From positions 4,774,001 through 4,838,000 of the forward strand of contig JAHCVI010000001.1 of assembly GCA_019096155.1 (NCBI GenBank): DNA of 64,000 nt. The letters run 5' to 3'. Below the pieces are notes generated by a model that saw only the letters and a program-made list of their open reading frames with translations, ran no database searches and had not been told where the DNA came from. Position 1 is the first letter of the stretch; each line of letters starts with the position of its first letter. The stretch comes from Staphylotrichum longicolle. Taxonomy: Eukaryota; Ascomycota; Sordariomycetes; Sordariales; Chaetomiaceae. The position numbers were made by a program, and so were the translations under genes. Shown here piece after piece: positions 21,498 to 31,681 of the stretch.

Positions 21498-23438
21498 ATG
21501 AAGACAACAACCGGTCTCGCCCTCGTCCTCGCGGGCTTGGCGGCTACGGCTACGGCCGCGGCCACGGATGCTGTCACAGTAGACGTTGCCACGGCCGCGA
21601 CCGTAGATCTGACCACAGACTACTCAGCCGCCGACTACTCAGCCACGGAAGAGACTTCTTCGAACCGGTGCCGTGTCCTCCCTGGCGATGCCAAGTGGCC
21701 GAGCGCGATGGCGTGGGACATCCTGAACCTGATGGTGCGAGGTCGGCTCGTCCCCACGGTGCCTCTGGGCCATGTCTGCCATGCCCCCGACTACGACGCC
21801 GCCGCCTGCGCTGCCCTGCAGCAGGCGTGGACAAAGCCTGTGACACAGTCAGTCGTCTCGTGCCCTTACCGGCCATTGTTGGTCGCCCCTGTCCCAGTCT
21901 CGCTGACATATCTCGTGTCCCTCCCCTCACAGCATTGACTCCTCGTCGTCTGTGATGCAGTCGTTCTTTGCGAACCAGAGCTGTGACCCCTTTTCGCCTC
22001 AGTCGACGCCGTGCCAGCTTGGAAACTACGTCAGCTACGCCGTCAACGTTTCTACCACCACCGACGTCCAGGTTGCTGTGCTGTTTGCAAAGGCGTACAA
22101 CCTCCGCCTTGTCGTGCGGAACACGGGCCATGAGTGCGTGATCTTCCCTCTCCCCCCTAGTCCTCAGTCGCTTACCCAACCGGCACACGCAGCTACTTTG
22201 GGCGGTCAACCGGCGCTGGTGCGCTGGCCATCTGGACGCACCACCTGAACGACATCAGCTTCATCCCCTGGTCTGATTCCTACTTCAAGGGCACCGCCAT
22301 GAAGATGGGCGCCGGCGTCATGGGCTACCAGGCCGCCCAGGCCGCCGACGCCGCCGGCAGAGTCGTCGTGACGGGCGAGTGCCCCACCGTCGGTCTCGCC
22401 GGCTTCACCATGGGCGGCGGACACTCGGCCCTGAGCACGAGCTTTGGCATGGGCGCCGACCAGGTGCTCTCGGTAGACGTGGTGACGGCCAGCGGCAAGC
22501 TCGTGACAGCCTCGCCGACGCGGAACAGCGACCTCTTTTGGGCGCTGCTTGGTGGCGGCCCGGGCACCTACGGCGTCGTCGTCAGCATGACGGTGAAGAC
22601 GTACCCGAACCTCAAGGTCGGCGGCGCCTCGCTGCAGCTGGCCGCGGCCTACACCACCCAGGACAAGTTCAACCAGGCCGTCGCCTCGTTCTTTTCTCTG
22701 CTGCCCGGCATGATTGACCAGGGCGCCGACGTTCTCTTCGTCGCGACCGGCGCGGCCCTGCAGATCAACCCCGTCACCGTCTACAACAGCACCGGCGAGT
22801 ACGTCAACCAGACCATCCTGGCGCCCTTCACCGCCAAGCTGGCCGAGCTCGGCATCCCCTACGCGTCCAAGTTCACGACGCTGTCGTACCTGGACCACTA
22901 CAACACCTACATGGGCCCGCTGCCCAGCGGCAACATGGCGGTCGAGTCGTACCAGTTCGGCTCCCGCCTGATCCCGCGCTCGGTGCTGCTCAACAACAAC
23001 GACGCGCTGCAGGCCGTCGTGCGGAACCTGACCAGCCAGGGCCTGATCCTGGCCGGCAGCTCGGCCAACTACGCGGCCCCCGCCGGCGCCGCCCCGAACG
23101 CGGTGCTCCCGGCCTGGCGCAACGCGACGATCCAGCTGCAGCTCATCTCGTTCTGGAACTCGGACCCGGCCGCCTGGCCCACCATGCTGGCCAACCAGAA
23201 GCGCATCACCGAGGAATTCGTGCCCCAGATCGAGGCCGTCACTCCCGGCAGCGGCACCTACGTCAACGAGGCCGACTTCAACCAGCCCAACTGGAAGGAC
23301 GCCTTCTTCGGCGTCAACTACGGCAAGCTGCTGGCCATCAAGAAGAAGTGGGATCCCGACTCCCTGTTCTACATCGCCAAGGGTGTCGGCAGCGACGCGT
23401 GGACGGTGGCCTCGGACGGCAGGATGTGCCGTGCTTGA
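21498..23438 (+). CDS. Secreted BBE-like FAD oxidase with bicovalent flavin motifs
   Basis: Three exons (21498-21847, 21933-22133, 22193-23438) keep phase and give 598 residues. A signal peptide of about 20 residues and a Thr/Ala-rich stretch precede the PCMH FAD domain. NTGHDYFGRSTG spans the second intron and supplies the flavin-binding His near residue 183; GECPTVG near 246 supplies the second covalent Cys, typical of berberine-bridge-type oxidases. The motif GGGHSALSTSFGMGADQVLSV and the BBE C-terminal segment NEADFNQPNWKDAFFGVNYGKL are clear. Family members oxidise carbohydrates (AA7-like) or secondary metabolites and release H2O2; which one applies is not visible. Secretion favours an oligosaccharide substrate. 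Confidence 0.93.
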
Positions 23439-23666
23439 GCGCAGTGAAGGGTCACCCCTGTATTCGAAATAGTGTAGGGAGTTGTGTCGTACATATCCAC
23501 ATATACCGAGTAATCTCTAGTAACTAATTGCCTCTTGCAACCTTGAAATCAACAGCACCCCAACAGCTGAGTGAAAGAATCTACGCTCCGTGCCAGATTT
23601 ACAGCGCGACAAGTCTCGTAACATCGCCCAAGTCAACTCGTAGCTCCATCCCCTGTCCGTGTCATC

Positions 23667-24182
23667 TCATCCCCCGTAGCCAATCTCTTTCTCACCCCCT
23701 TCCGCATCAACCAGACCCTCCAGGCTCCAGTTAGCACTGCCGGTTTTGTGCGATCGGTCCTTGGTGCTTGAGCGGGCCTGTCCTCCCACCTCGAGCGGCG
23801 TCGGAGGGCCAAACACCTGCACGAGATCCGCCCCGCCGTAGACGCCGTCAACATTGTTCCACATCTCCTCCCTGGTGTCTTGGGACATCCAGCGGTCTAT
23901 GGGTGTCATCTCGCGGCTGCATGGGCCAGGGACGCCGGTATTGGTTGGAACCCCAAAGGCCCAAGGGCGAGTCACTGGGTGGTATGGTTGTGTTGGTGTG
24001 TTGCCAGGAAATAAATCCGTTGGCTGGCGCTCGTCGACACCGGGCAGGATGCGCGTGCCGTTCGTTTTTCTTGAGAGTTGGCTGGAGCTGGTCGTTGTCC
24101 CTGACTGCCGCGATGGGTCTGCGTGCGTGGCAGGGTTTACGGGTCTGCGCGGCTTGGACTTGGAGGACGACGGGGGGTTCAT
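23667..24182 (-). CDS. Hypothetical small protein
   Basis: A single frame of 171 residues starts at an ATG at 24182. It is Ser/Thr/Pro-rich with basic residues early (KSKPRRP) and contains PIDRWMSQDTREEMWNNVDGVYG, an amphipathic stretch that could be conserved. There is no signal peptide, membrane helix or recognised domain. The reading is unsure because the opposite strand also has open frames. It is convergent with the BBE-like oxidase gene. Confidence 0.35.
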   Translation of the reverse strand: MNPPSSSKSKPRRPVNPATHADPSRQSGTTTSSSQLSRKTNGTRILPGVDERQPTDLFPGNTPTQPYHPVTRPWAFGVPTNTGVPGPCSREMTPIDRWMSQDTREEMWNNVDGVYGGADLVQVFGPPTPLEVGGQARSSTKDRSHKTGSANWSLEGLVDAEGGEKEIGYGG

Positions 24183-24192
24183 GATGAGGCAA

Positions 24193-25160
24193 AAGGATCA
24201 GTGAAGTTGATGAAGGATGACGAGCATTGTGTCAGCCCACGCTCAGCCATCTTCTCGTAGGCTTGAGTGGCACATATTTATCTCTCAGGTATTCACATCG
24301 GGTAGAACGTTTTGCGTCTGAGTCCACTGATTGCCTCGCACGTCTGAGTCTGAGTCCAGAGCATGAACTCAAACCGAGACACTCCGACCTGCCATCGTCG
24401 GCTGGACTCACTGTGTGAGATGGCCTCACTCTCGCATAAGGCAAGGTTTTCGGTAATATTGATTTAGCTGGCTGTGGCTGGCAGAGCCTTGGGACTGGTG
24501 ATCCATCTAAGATATGGACAGTGGCCACAGGAGTGTGAATGGAGGGGCTGAGTGCCCTGAGTTGTTCCCCGGCTGTTAAACAGAGAAACCACCAGGTTTT
24601 CAGCAGGACCGCCTCATCACCAATTATGTGGCCAATCCAAGAAGAGCAAAGTGGGCAATGTCTGTCACTGTGAGGCCATGGCTGACTGCCGGGATGGCCG
24701 GCGCCTCTTTTCTACCGTGAGTCCATTTTTGCGAGCCAGTGCTCCAAACTGGTTGGCCATCCCTCTCCCCGAGAGCCCAACGCCGCAATGGCAGCTGCAG
24801 ATTAGGCGTCATTCTGGTTGGGCCGGCCAGGTGCTGACGCTGCCATGGTTGTGCAACCGGGTCAATTGGCTCCGTGTGGCCACAAGGACACGTGCAGGAC
24901 TCGGAGCCTCGTCCCCTCCAGCTGAACGGATATTTCAACCTCCCCGCTTCCCCTCTCAAATTGCCCATTCTGATCCGCTTCGTCACACTGATCACGTCGC
25001 TTGAGGCGTTTTCAAAACTTCGAGACCTTCGGTGTAAGTGACAGTGTCTCCATCCCTGGGCTTTGTTGTACTTATTCCCCGCGACTGGGCTGTCCAATGC
25101 ATACTTATCAACTCATTTAGCTCGGCGCCCTTGATTCCTACTTGAGTCCAAACTTGACTC
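24193..25160. other. Intergenic, no gene seen
   Basis: Short open frames occur on both strands (for example 24624-25097 minus) but none shows a domain, signal peptide or plausible splice pattern. Confidence 0.4.
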
Positions 25161-25191
25161 CTGAGGGAGGACCAGCGAAGTCCTCCCTCAG
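25161..25191. repeat. Perfect inverted repeat (12-bp stem, 7-base loop)
   Basis: CTGAGGGAGGAC at 25161-25172 is followed after CAGCGAA by its exact complement GTCCTCCCTCAG at 25180-25191. It sits about 50-80 bp upstream of the open frame of the zinc-finger gene and could be a dimeric protein-binding site or an RNA hairpin in its leader. Confidence 0.75.
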
Positions 25192-25238
25192 CCCCTATTT
25201 CGTGGTCATGCAGTGGTAATCAAGCAGAAAATGGCCCC

Positions 25239-26175
25239 TTGGGTGTGCCGTTGTCAGATTCCGAGAACCTCCTCGCAGGGCTTGGGGGTGGTTCTCTAAA
25301 TCTGCAGGGACCCTGGGGTCATTTGAACTTCGATTACGGGGAGGGAGGAGGAGGAGAGGAGGAGAGCGGGTTGTGGAGGCATGAGCCTGTGGAAGCACCT
25401 CTGTCAGACCTTCAGGGCTGGTATTTTCCGAATCCAATTTCGGAGGATATCCTCTCATGGGTCCGGCCTGAGGTGAGAGGGGAGTCCCATGGGTTTGATG
25501 CGGGAGATGATGTTGTGTCGGGGACTGCCACAGCTGATCCGCCTGGGATTAAAAGTGGAACGAGGCAAGTTGGAAAAGGGCTGGGGAATGTCGAGGACGG
25601 GTGGTGGCCGTCCTTCCCTATCTCGGCGTTTCTGGCACACCGAGCCCAACCGTCTCGTTCACCTTGGAAATCGTTTCTCGAGAGCTCTTCGAACGAACCA
25701 GATCGCGACTCTGATGATGACAGGAGTGGCGCTTCAGGCCTGCCAGTCACACCGAGGCCCATCGCTTCATACACAGTGCCCAACGTGCGGACCGAGAACA
25801 CAAGCGGTCCCTCAGAATTCGATGAGGTACCTGCTTCAAGAGGAGAGGAGGAGGGACAATTTGCCCTGTCTCCTCCACAGAAGTGGGTACAACTTACAAG
25901 CCATCACCAAGTCTTGGCTGCCGTACTAACTGATGCATCTCAGGGCTTCCGGTTCCAATGCAAGCCGCCCCTTCCGATGCACTAAGGATCACTGCACAAA
26001 AGCATTCATCTCAAGAAGAGATCTTGAGCGACATATCAACGGTGTACACCGCAAACTTTTTGTCCGCTGCCCACACTGCTCCAAGCAACTCCGAGCACGC
26101 GAAGCGGACCCCAGACGAGACGACAACCTGAAACGACACATGGATAAATTTTGCAGAAAACCGAAACGACAATAG
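25239..26175 (+). CDS. C2H2 zinc-finger protein (start unresolved)
   Basis: An acidic, Gly/Ser-rich N-terminal frame to 25882 joins through a short intron (25883-25943, donor GTGGGT, acceptor CTCAG) to the zinc-finger exon ending in TAG at 26173-26175. The first finger is FRCTKDHCTKAFISRRDLER with two following His (C-x4-C-x12-H-x4-H). The second starts RCPHCSKQL, is lengthened by an insert and ends HMDKFC, so it is C2HC-like. The tail KPKRQ is basic. Such proteins are usually nuclear DNA-binding factors; the target is unknown. No ATG occurs in frame near 25239, so the true start may lie in an upstream exon (an ATG at 25231 is in another frame). Confidence 0.65.
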
Positions 26176-26471
26176 ACGCAGTCTTTTTTTCTAACATGGG
26201 GAAAGGTCCAGAGTACCTAGGTGATTACCTTACTTGAGGTAGAGTACCTTAAAGTTGGGTCGGTCGCAAGACCGATTGTCCGCCTTCCTTGCTGCAAGGC
26301 AGGGAAGCAAGCCCATACAATGTGAACAAAACGTTCACATACGTTCACGATTCGGACCGGGGGAGGAATGGGAGGTTAGAAACAGGGTTTCAGAGGAAGG
26401 AAATGGGAGTGGCGGTTTGTGTACCTAGCTACCTGATCATCTAACGACCCAGTTTTCTTAGTACTAATGTA

Positions 26472-26510
26472 CTTTATAAGCGAGCGGGATATATAAGCGA
26501 GCGGGATACT
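26472..26510 (+). repeat. Left terminal inverted repeat of the Fot1-type element
   Basis: It begins CTTTATAAGCGAGCGGGA and contains a second copy of the ATAAGCGAGCGGGA core. It matches the complement of 28295-28333 at 37 of 39 positions. Confidence 0.9.
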
Positions 26511-26575
26511 AAGTTCTTGGTACGACGCGTCCTTCTTCCTCCACCCCTAACAGCGCGTTTTTTCTATTACCAAGG

Positions 26576-28249
26576 ATGTCTTCTACTTCAAAGGAAGCTA
26601 GGGTAATCTTGGCCTTTAAAGCTCTTCAAGATAACGAGAAACTAAGCCTCCGAGCCGCGGCTAAGCTCTACAACGTGCTAGTTTCAACCCTCGGCTACCG
26701 ACGTGCCGGCCGAGCTCTACGACACAATCTTCTAGCCAATTCGCGGAAGCTTACCGATCTAGAAGAGAAGACTATAGTTTAGTATATAATTGAGCTATAC
26801 GAGCGAGCTTTTCCGCCAAGGCTTTGTAGTGTAGAAGATATAGCCAACCAACTACTCCGCGAACGCGACGCGCCCCCTATCGGCAAGCTCTAGGCTCACA
26901 ACTTCGTCAAACGCCAGCCAGCTCTCCATACGCGGTACTCGCGTAGATACGACTACTAGAGAGCCAAGTGCGAAGATCCAAAGGTCATTAGCAAGTGGTT
27001 TACCCTCGTATAAAATGTCAAAGCCAAGTATAGCATCGTGGATAACGATATCTATAACTTCGACGAGACTGGGTTTATAATGGGCATTATCTTTATAGGT
27101 ATAGTAGTTACGACCTCGGATAGCCGTAGCAAGGCAAAGCTAGCACAGCCTAGTAACCGCAAGTGGGCAATGGTAATATAGGGCGTCAATGCCCTTAGCT
27201 AGGTAATCCCTCCGTTTATTATCTTGGCCGCGTAGTACTACCTCGCCAACTAGTATACCGAATGCAACCTCCCTACCGACTAGCGCATCGCAACTACCGA
27301 GAATGGCTAGACTATCAATATAGTAGGCCTAGATTAGATCAAGCACTTCGACTTCTATATAGCGCCTCGTATAAAAGGCAAATATCGGTTATTGATCCTC
27401 GATAGCTACGAAAGCTATTACTTGACCGAATTCGAGCTCTACTACTAGTAGAACAATATCATTATACTTTATATGCCTCCGCATTCCTTACACCTCCTCC
27501 AGCCACTCGATATTGGCTGCTTTAGGCCGCTAAAGAAGGCGTATAGTCGCTAGATCGAGGACCTGATGCGGATGTATATCAACTACGTAAGCAAGCTCGA
27601 ATTCCTCTATAGCTTCTGCGAGGCCTTCTTCGCCTCGATGACGGAGAAGAATATCCAGGGTGGCTTTGTAGGCGCTAGGCTTGTACCGTACGACCTAGAG
27701 AGGGTGCTCTCTAAGTTAGATATCAAGCTTCGTACGCCAACGCCCCTAAACTCGCGGGCCGGTATACTACAACCTTGGGTCTTCTAGATACCGTACAACC
27801 CTCGAGAAGCGACCTCGTAGTCAACGCTTATCAAGACTCGCATTGCCAACTACTAGAATAGCTCCCCGACTTTAATGTTAGCTGCTATAGACTAGCTTGC
27901 CAAGGGAACAATAGCTATAATACACCAGGTAACCCTCCTTCAGGTAGAGGTCTCTTCGCTCTACAAGGCCAACGAGGCACTAAGCAAGCGCCGGAGAGCC
28001 AAAAGAACACGCGTATAGCTTGGAGGGTCACTTACTATACAGGGTACGCAAGAGGCACTAGTCCAAGAGGCCGTAGGTGAGGAGGGAGTGCAAGAAATGA
28101 AGCCGGGTGGCAGTGGTATAGGGGGGGGTCGTACGAAGGTTCGGTGCTGTGGTGTATGCGGCAAGCCTGGCCATAATGCCCGCACTTGCCAGGAGGCTGT
28201 AGAAGCATCTGATTCATCTATTTCTAATGTAATTATAGTTAGTTCTTAG
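26576..28249 (+). pseudogene. pogo/Fot1 transposase, multiple in-frame stops
   Basis: One reading frame of 558 codons runs from ATG 26576 to TAG 28247-28249 with no frameshift, but it is broken by about ten TAG or TAA codons, the first at about 26780. Visible parts in order: a CENP-B/Psq-type helix-turn-helix N-terminus (SLRAAAKLYNV), the DDE core with NFDETGF and LLILDSYES, the family sequence PPHSLHLLQPLDIGCF, and a CCHC zinc knuckle CGVCGKPGHNARTC near 28147-28190. Several stops are where Gln codons would be expected (CAG or CAA changed to TAG or TAA), the RIP signature. It is inactive. Confidence 0.88.
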
Positions 28250-28294
28250 TATTATTATAGTATTTTCGAGGATAGTTGTTATAGAGTGGTAGAG

Positions 28295-28333
28295 AGTGTC
28301 CCGCTCGCTTATATGTCCCGCTCGCTTATAAAG
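28295..28333 (-). repeat. Right terminal inverted repeat of the Fot1-type element
   Basis: Read on the minus strand it begins CTTTATAAGCGAGCGGGA, followed by CATATAAGCGAGCGGGACACT. The two CA dinucleotides are TA in the left copy, so this end looks closer to the ancestral sequence. Confidence 0.9.
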
Positions 28334-28452
28334 TACGTTATCTATTTCATTTTGCTTTTCCAGGCCTTGGTCAATGCCACTCAATGCGCCGCCAGTCGAG
28401 CCACCCCAGTTGCTGACAGCATGAAGTTGGAGGCAACTGCTGACACGACCGT

Positions 28453-28504
28453 AAGGTACCTTACCTACCTTGTGTCTACTTACCTAGGTAACCAAGGTAC
28501 CTTA
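28453..28504. repeat. Cluster of AAGGTACCTT / TTACCTAGGTAA palindromes
   Basis: AAGGTACCTT occurs at 28453-28462 and 28494-28503, with TTACCTAGGTAA at 28480-28491 between them. Related words occur at 26211-26250, 37905-37920 and 53007-53022, all in intergenic DNA. Confidence 0.6.
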
Positions 28505-28667
28505 AGGTCATTGATCAACTAATACCAGGTGATCGGCACTCATGAAGGCAGGTTGTGTGTGCTATTGTAAACTCAGTTCTCTCACTGTGTATAAACTTAA
28601 ACGCTCAACACTTGCGCCATAATTCCCCCCTGTCTGTGTACCCCAGTATTGTCTCACCCCCGTCTTC

Positions 28668-30349
28668 TCACTTGTACAAATTCCCTGGAAACGCACCCTC
28701 CGCGGCCAAAGTGGCATAGTACAGCTCCGTCTCTGCCAGGATCACCATCCGCCCCTTTCCCGCAAACTGAAAGTTGGCTGACACGCCCCCAAGGTAAATC
28801 TTGCCGATCAGTGTCCCGGACGGGTTATACACCTGTACCCCGTCGCCACATCCAACGTAGACATTGCCCTTGGTGTCAACGCGGATCCCATCCGGCACCT
28901 CTGGTGTGACGAACGCAAAGGTCTTGCGGTTATCTAGGGTACCATCTTCACCAACGTCGTAACGATAGCTGTTCGCGGGTCAACGATGATCAACAATGGC
29001 TCTAACCATTTGGGTGGGAAGGACTAAAGCTTACACGGTTGAAGGAAAAGAAAAGTTGGTTCCCAAGAACACCTGCTGCATCCCTGTATCAGCGATGTAG
29101 AGGTGAGCGCCGTTGGGCGAAAAGGCAATACCTGTGAGATGGTAAGTTCGTGACCCCATCATCGCCCCAATGCCTGCCTGTAACACAGAACCCCAGAGAT
29201 CCTCACCATTCGGCATGTTGAACCCGTCTGCCGCAACCGTCACCGCCCCGGTAGCGTCGTTGAACCGCCATACCTGCTTGGGCAGCCCCGGCGGCGGCCG
29301 GAAATCCTGCACATAGCCGTATGTTGGATCTGTAAAGTAAATCTCGCCGTTGCGGGGGTTGATGGAGGCGTCATTGAGAGAGTTGAACTGGCGGCCAAAG
29401 AAGTTGTCCAGAATCACTAGAGTGTCCGGTCAAGTTAGTGCCCAGGTTGGTTCAATGCGGCACCATGGTTGATGTTCGCGCTGTTAAGAGCGTGCCCACC
29501 TGTCGTGTTGTAGGGGGGTTCGGGATTCACGAGATACATCGCTGGAGCGATATTCTCCCCCTGACCCTCGCCAAGAAACAAAAGTTGACCCTTGTAGTTT
29601 GTCGCCCCTATTCAACACTGGTCAGCCAGGGCGGAGTGCGGTTCTCTACCCCTGAACAGGGCGAACACGAACCGTTTGGGTTTATGACTGTCGGGCTGGA
29701 GTCTACAATCTCCACCTTGACAGAACCACTTGCATTTCTCTGGCTCGCGATGAGAGGGGTAATTGCAGAGAGGGAGATCTTCTGTATCACGGCCGACTTG
29801 GCAAGGCCGGTCCCGGCCGCTGGTGCTCCAGCATTCTGGACGAAGAACATCTCATCCTTGGCCGGGTACCTTGCACGTATTAGCAGGCTTGTTTACCAGC
29901 GAGCAGGGCTGTTTGTTTGGTGGAAAACGGCATACCAGACGGGTGCCTCATGGAAGATTGGGTCTGACTCTGTGTGGTTGAGAAGTGTCAAAGTCGGGTC
30001 TGGGCCGAGGATGGCCAAAAACTCCTCATCGTAAATGTGAAACGGCCGGGCTGTGAGTGATTCTTTGGTTGTCCCGGGAGGGAAGAATTGCTGGAAAAAT
30101 AGGTCAACCTCCTTGAGTCAATCCTGCATACTCGGGAGCCCATACTGTGTTTCCGTTGGCCTCAGACGTAGGAGGGACATGCTGGAGTACGTTGAAGGCC
30201 CGTTGATCGATCACCTGAGCTTGAGATGGAATTCTGTCTGTATGCGAGAGCGCTGTGGCCCCTATTCCGGGCGCTGGCAAGGAAGGGCTGTTTATTGATA
30301 GCAATTGACCAATCACCAGTCCCGCAAAGTACAGCGAGAGAAAGGCCAT
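28668..30349 (-). CDS. Secreted SMP-30/gluconolactonase-like lactonohydrolase
   Basis: About seven coding segments on the minus strand give a complete fungal lactonase-type beta-propeller. A signal peptide (MAFLSLYFAGLVIGQLL) leads to QVIDQRAFNVL, then FHIYDEEFLAILG, SDPIFHEAPVW, FFVQNAGAPAAGTGL, LLFLGEGQGENIAPAMYLV, NDASINPRNGEIYFTDPTYGY, GIAFSPNGAHLYIADTG and PDGIRVDTKGNVYVG. The Glu of HEAP and the Asn and Asp of later repeats are usual metal ligands. Introns near 29870-29935, in 29530-29640 and downstream have good GT-AG ends. Between GLTQ and EVDLFFQQFFPPG (about 30110-30130) the frame changes without room for a normal intron; either a very short intron or a one-base error is present. 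It hydrolyses aldonolactones by family. Confidence 0.85.
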
Positions 30350-31681
30350 GTTGGAGTGACTGTCGAGCTTGATGATGCCCGTGTTGACGTTCACTATTAC
30401 AACTCAATGGTGTTAAAGGGATTGCTTTGAACATTGCGGGGAAACGGACATAATTTATTCAGTCCGCTATGACCTGAAGTTTTACAACAGCCATCATACG
30501 TCAGTCGGCATGACGGTCATTGGGCCGCGTCTCTGGCTGCATCAGGCGATCCGAGACACACGAAAAAGGAATTCTCCAATGTAGACAATGTGTTGGCCGG
30601 TAGCGAAGGGGGACACAGCGTTTGTTTATCTGGTGTTACAAGACCAAGGCTTGTCTGGTTGCTTTTATGGTTGACAATGAATCGTTGTTGGTCAATATCG
30701 GGAAGACGAGAGCGGGAGGAGGTTGTTGAGGGGATCCATTGCTCACTTAGACGCAACTTCCCGTTGAAGGAGCACAGAAACATGGGAAAGCGCCAACACT
30801 GATCCCTTATCTTGTCCAGAAACTTCCAGTGCCATCCAGGCCGCTCTGAGATGGCTCAGCTCCAAAGCCTCCCAGATTCAGCTAGATCATGTCAACATGG
30901 ACCCAACTCTAGATCAAGCTGTGTGCAATCAACACCCAACTACGGTTGGCATTACAATTCATGAGCAGCAATAGAAAAGTTTGGGTTAAGGTAAGGGAGG
31001 CAAGACTCAGTGCTCACGAAGACTCGACGCCCAACATCTCGTCCACCCAGAATCTGCACCCAATGACTGTCAGCATCAAACACGGCTCGGCAGCTGCGCG
31101 GGAGGCGTTGGTCCACAGACAAGATATAACCGGGACGGAATGACTCCAGGGCCACTCTAGCCCGGCACAATTGAGGAAGTCCCGAACGGATTAGGATGCC
31201 GCGATGCCGGGTAAATGATTACCTGATATTGCCCTCGCAGCGAAGCCACCAATGCCCGCGGGCGCCGTGACGCCGTCGCTCGTCGCGTGGCTGCTTCTGC
31301 ATATTTTCTCCCGCGCCGGGGGACGCGCTCAAAATCTGGGGTATAGTGCTTTATACAATGCGCTCCTCCCAGTCCAGTCCGGGGCCCCAGACGCCCCCAT
31401 CTCGGCAGGTAACAAGGATCGAAGTAGCGCCGAGAAGGAGCCCACGCTCGCATTTCCTTGGTGGCGGATGCCAGCAGGGCCGGTAATTGACACGGGCAGG
31501 TGGCCTGGGGTGCATGACTGCAGATTATGACGCTGTGTTGGTCGGGTGGGAGCCGAAGGAGAGGTATATATCGCTAGAGTGATCTTAGTGCATCCCGGGT
31601 TGCGTGCTTTCTCAGTCCTGTCTTCCCCCCTGACGAACACAGCAACAAACCTGCTACCTGATCCGAGATCCGGCTGTCACC
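30350..31681. other. Divergent intergenic region upstream of the lactonase and LPMO genes
   Basis: No gene is supported. It contains the promoter of the AA9 gene (TATA box listed separately) and upstream sequence of the lactonase gene. Confidence 0.45.
31565..31570 (+). promoter_or_regulatory. Putative TATA box of the AA9 gene
   Basis: TATATA lies 112 bp upstream of the ATG at 31682, a common spacing for fungal cellulolytic genes. Sequence and position only. Confidence 0.5.

Larger units (their letters stand above)
26472..28333 (+). mobile_element. pogo/Fot1-type DNA transposon, RIP-decayed
   Basis: The element is 1862 bp with 39-bp terminal inverted repeats (26472-26510 and 28295-28333) and is flanked by TA on each side (26470-26471, 28334-28335), the Tc1/mariner target duplication. 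Each terminal repeat contains two copies of ATAAGCGAGCGGGA in tandem. The two ends differ at only two positions; both are CA in the right-end copy and TA in the left, the RIP transition. The inside carries a single transposase frame with many stops (separate entry). Confidence 0.9.
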
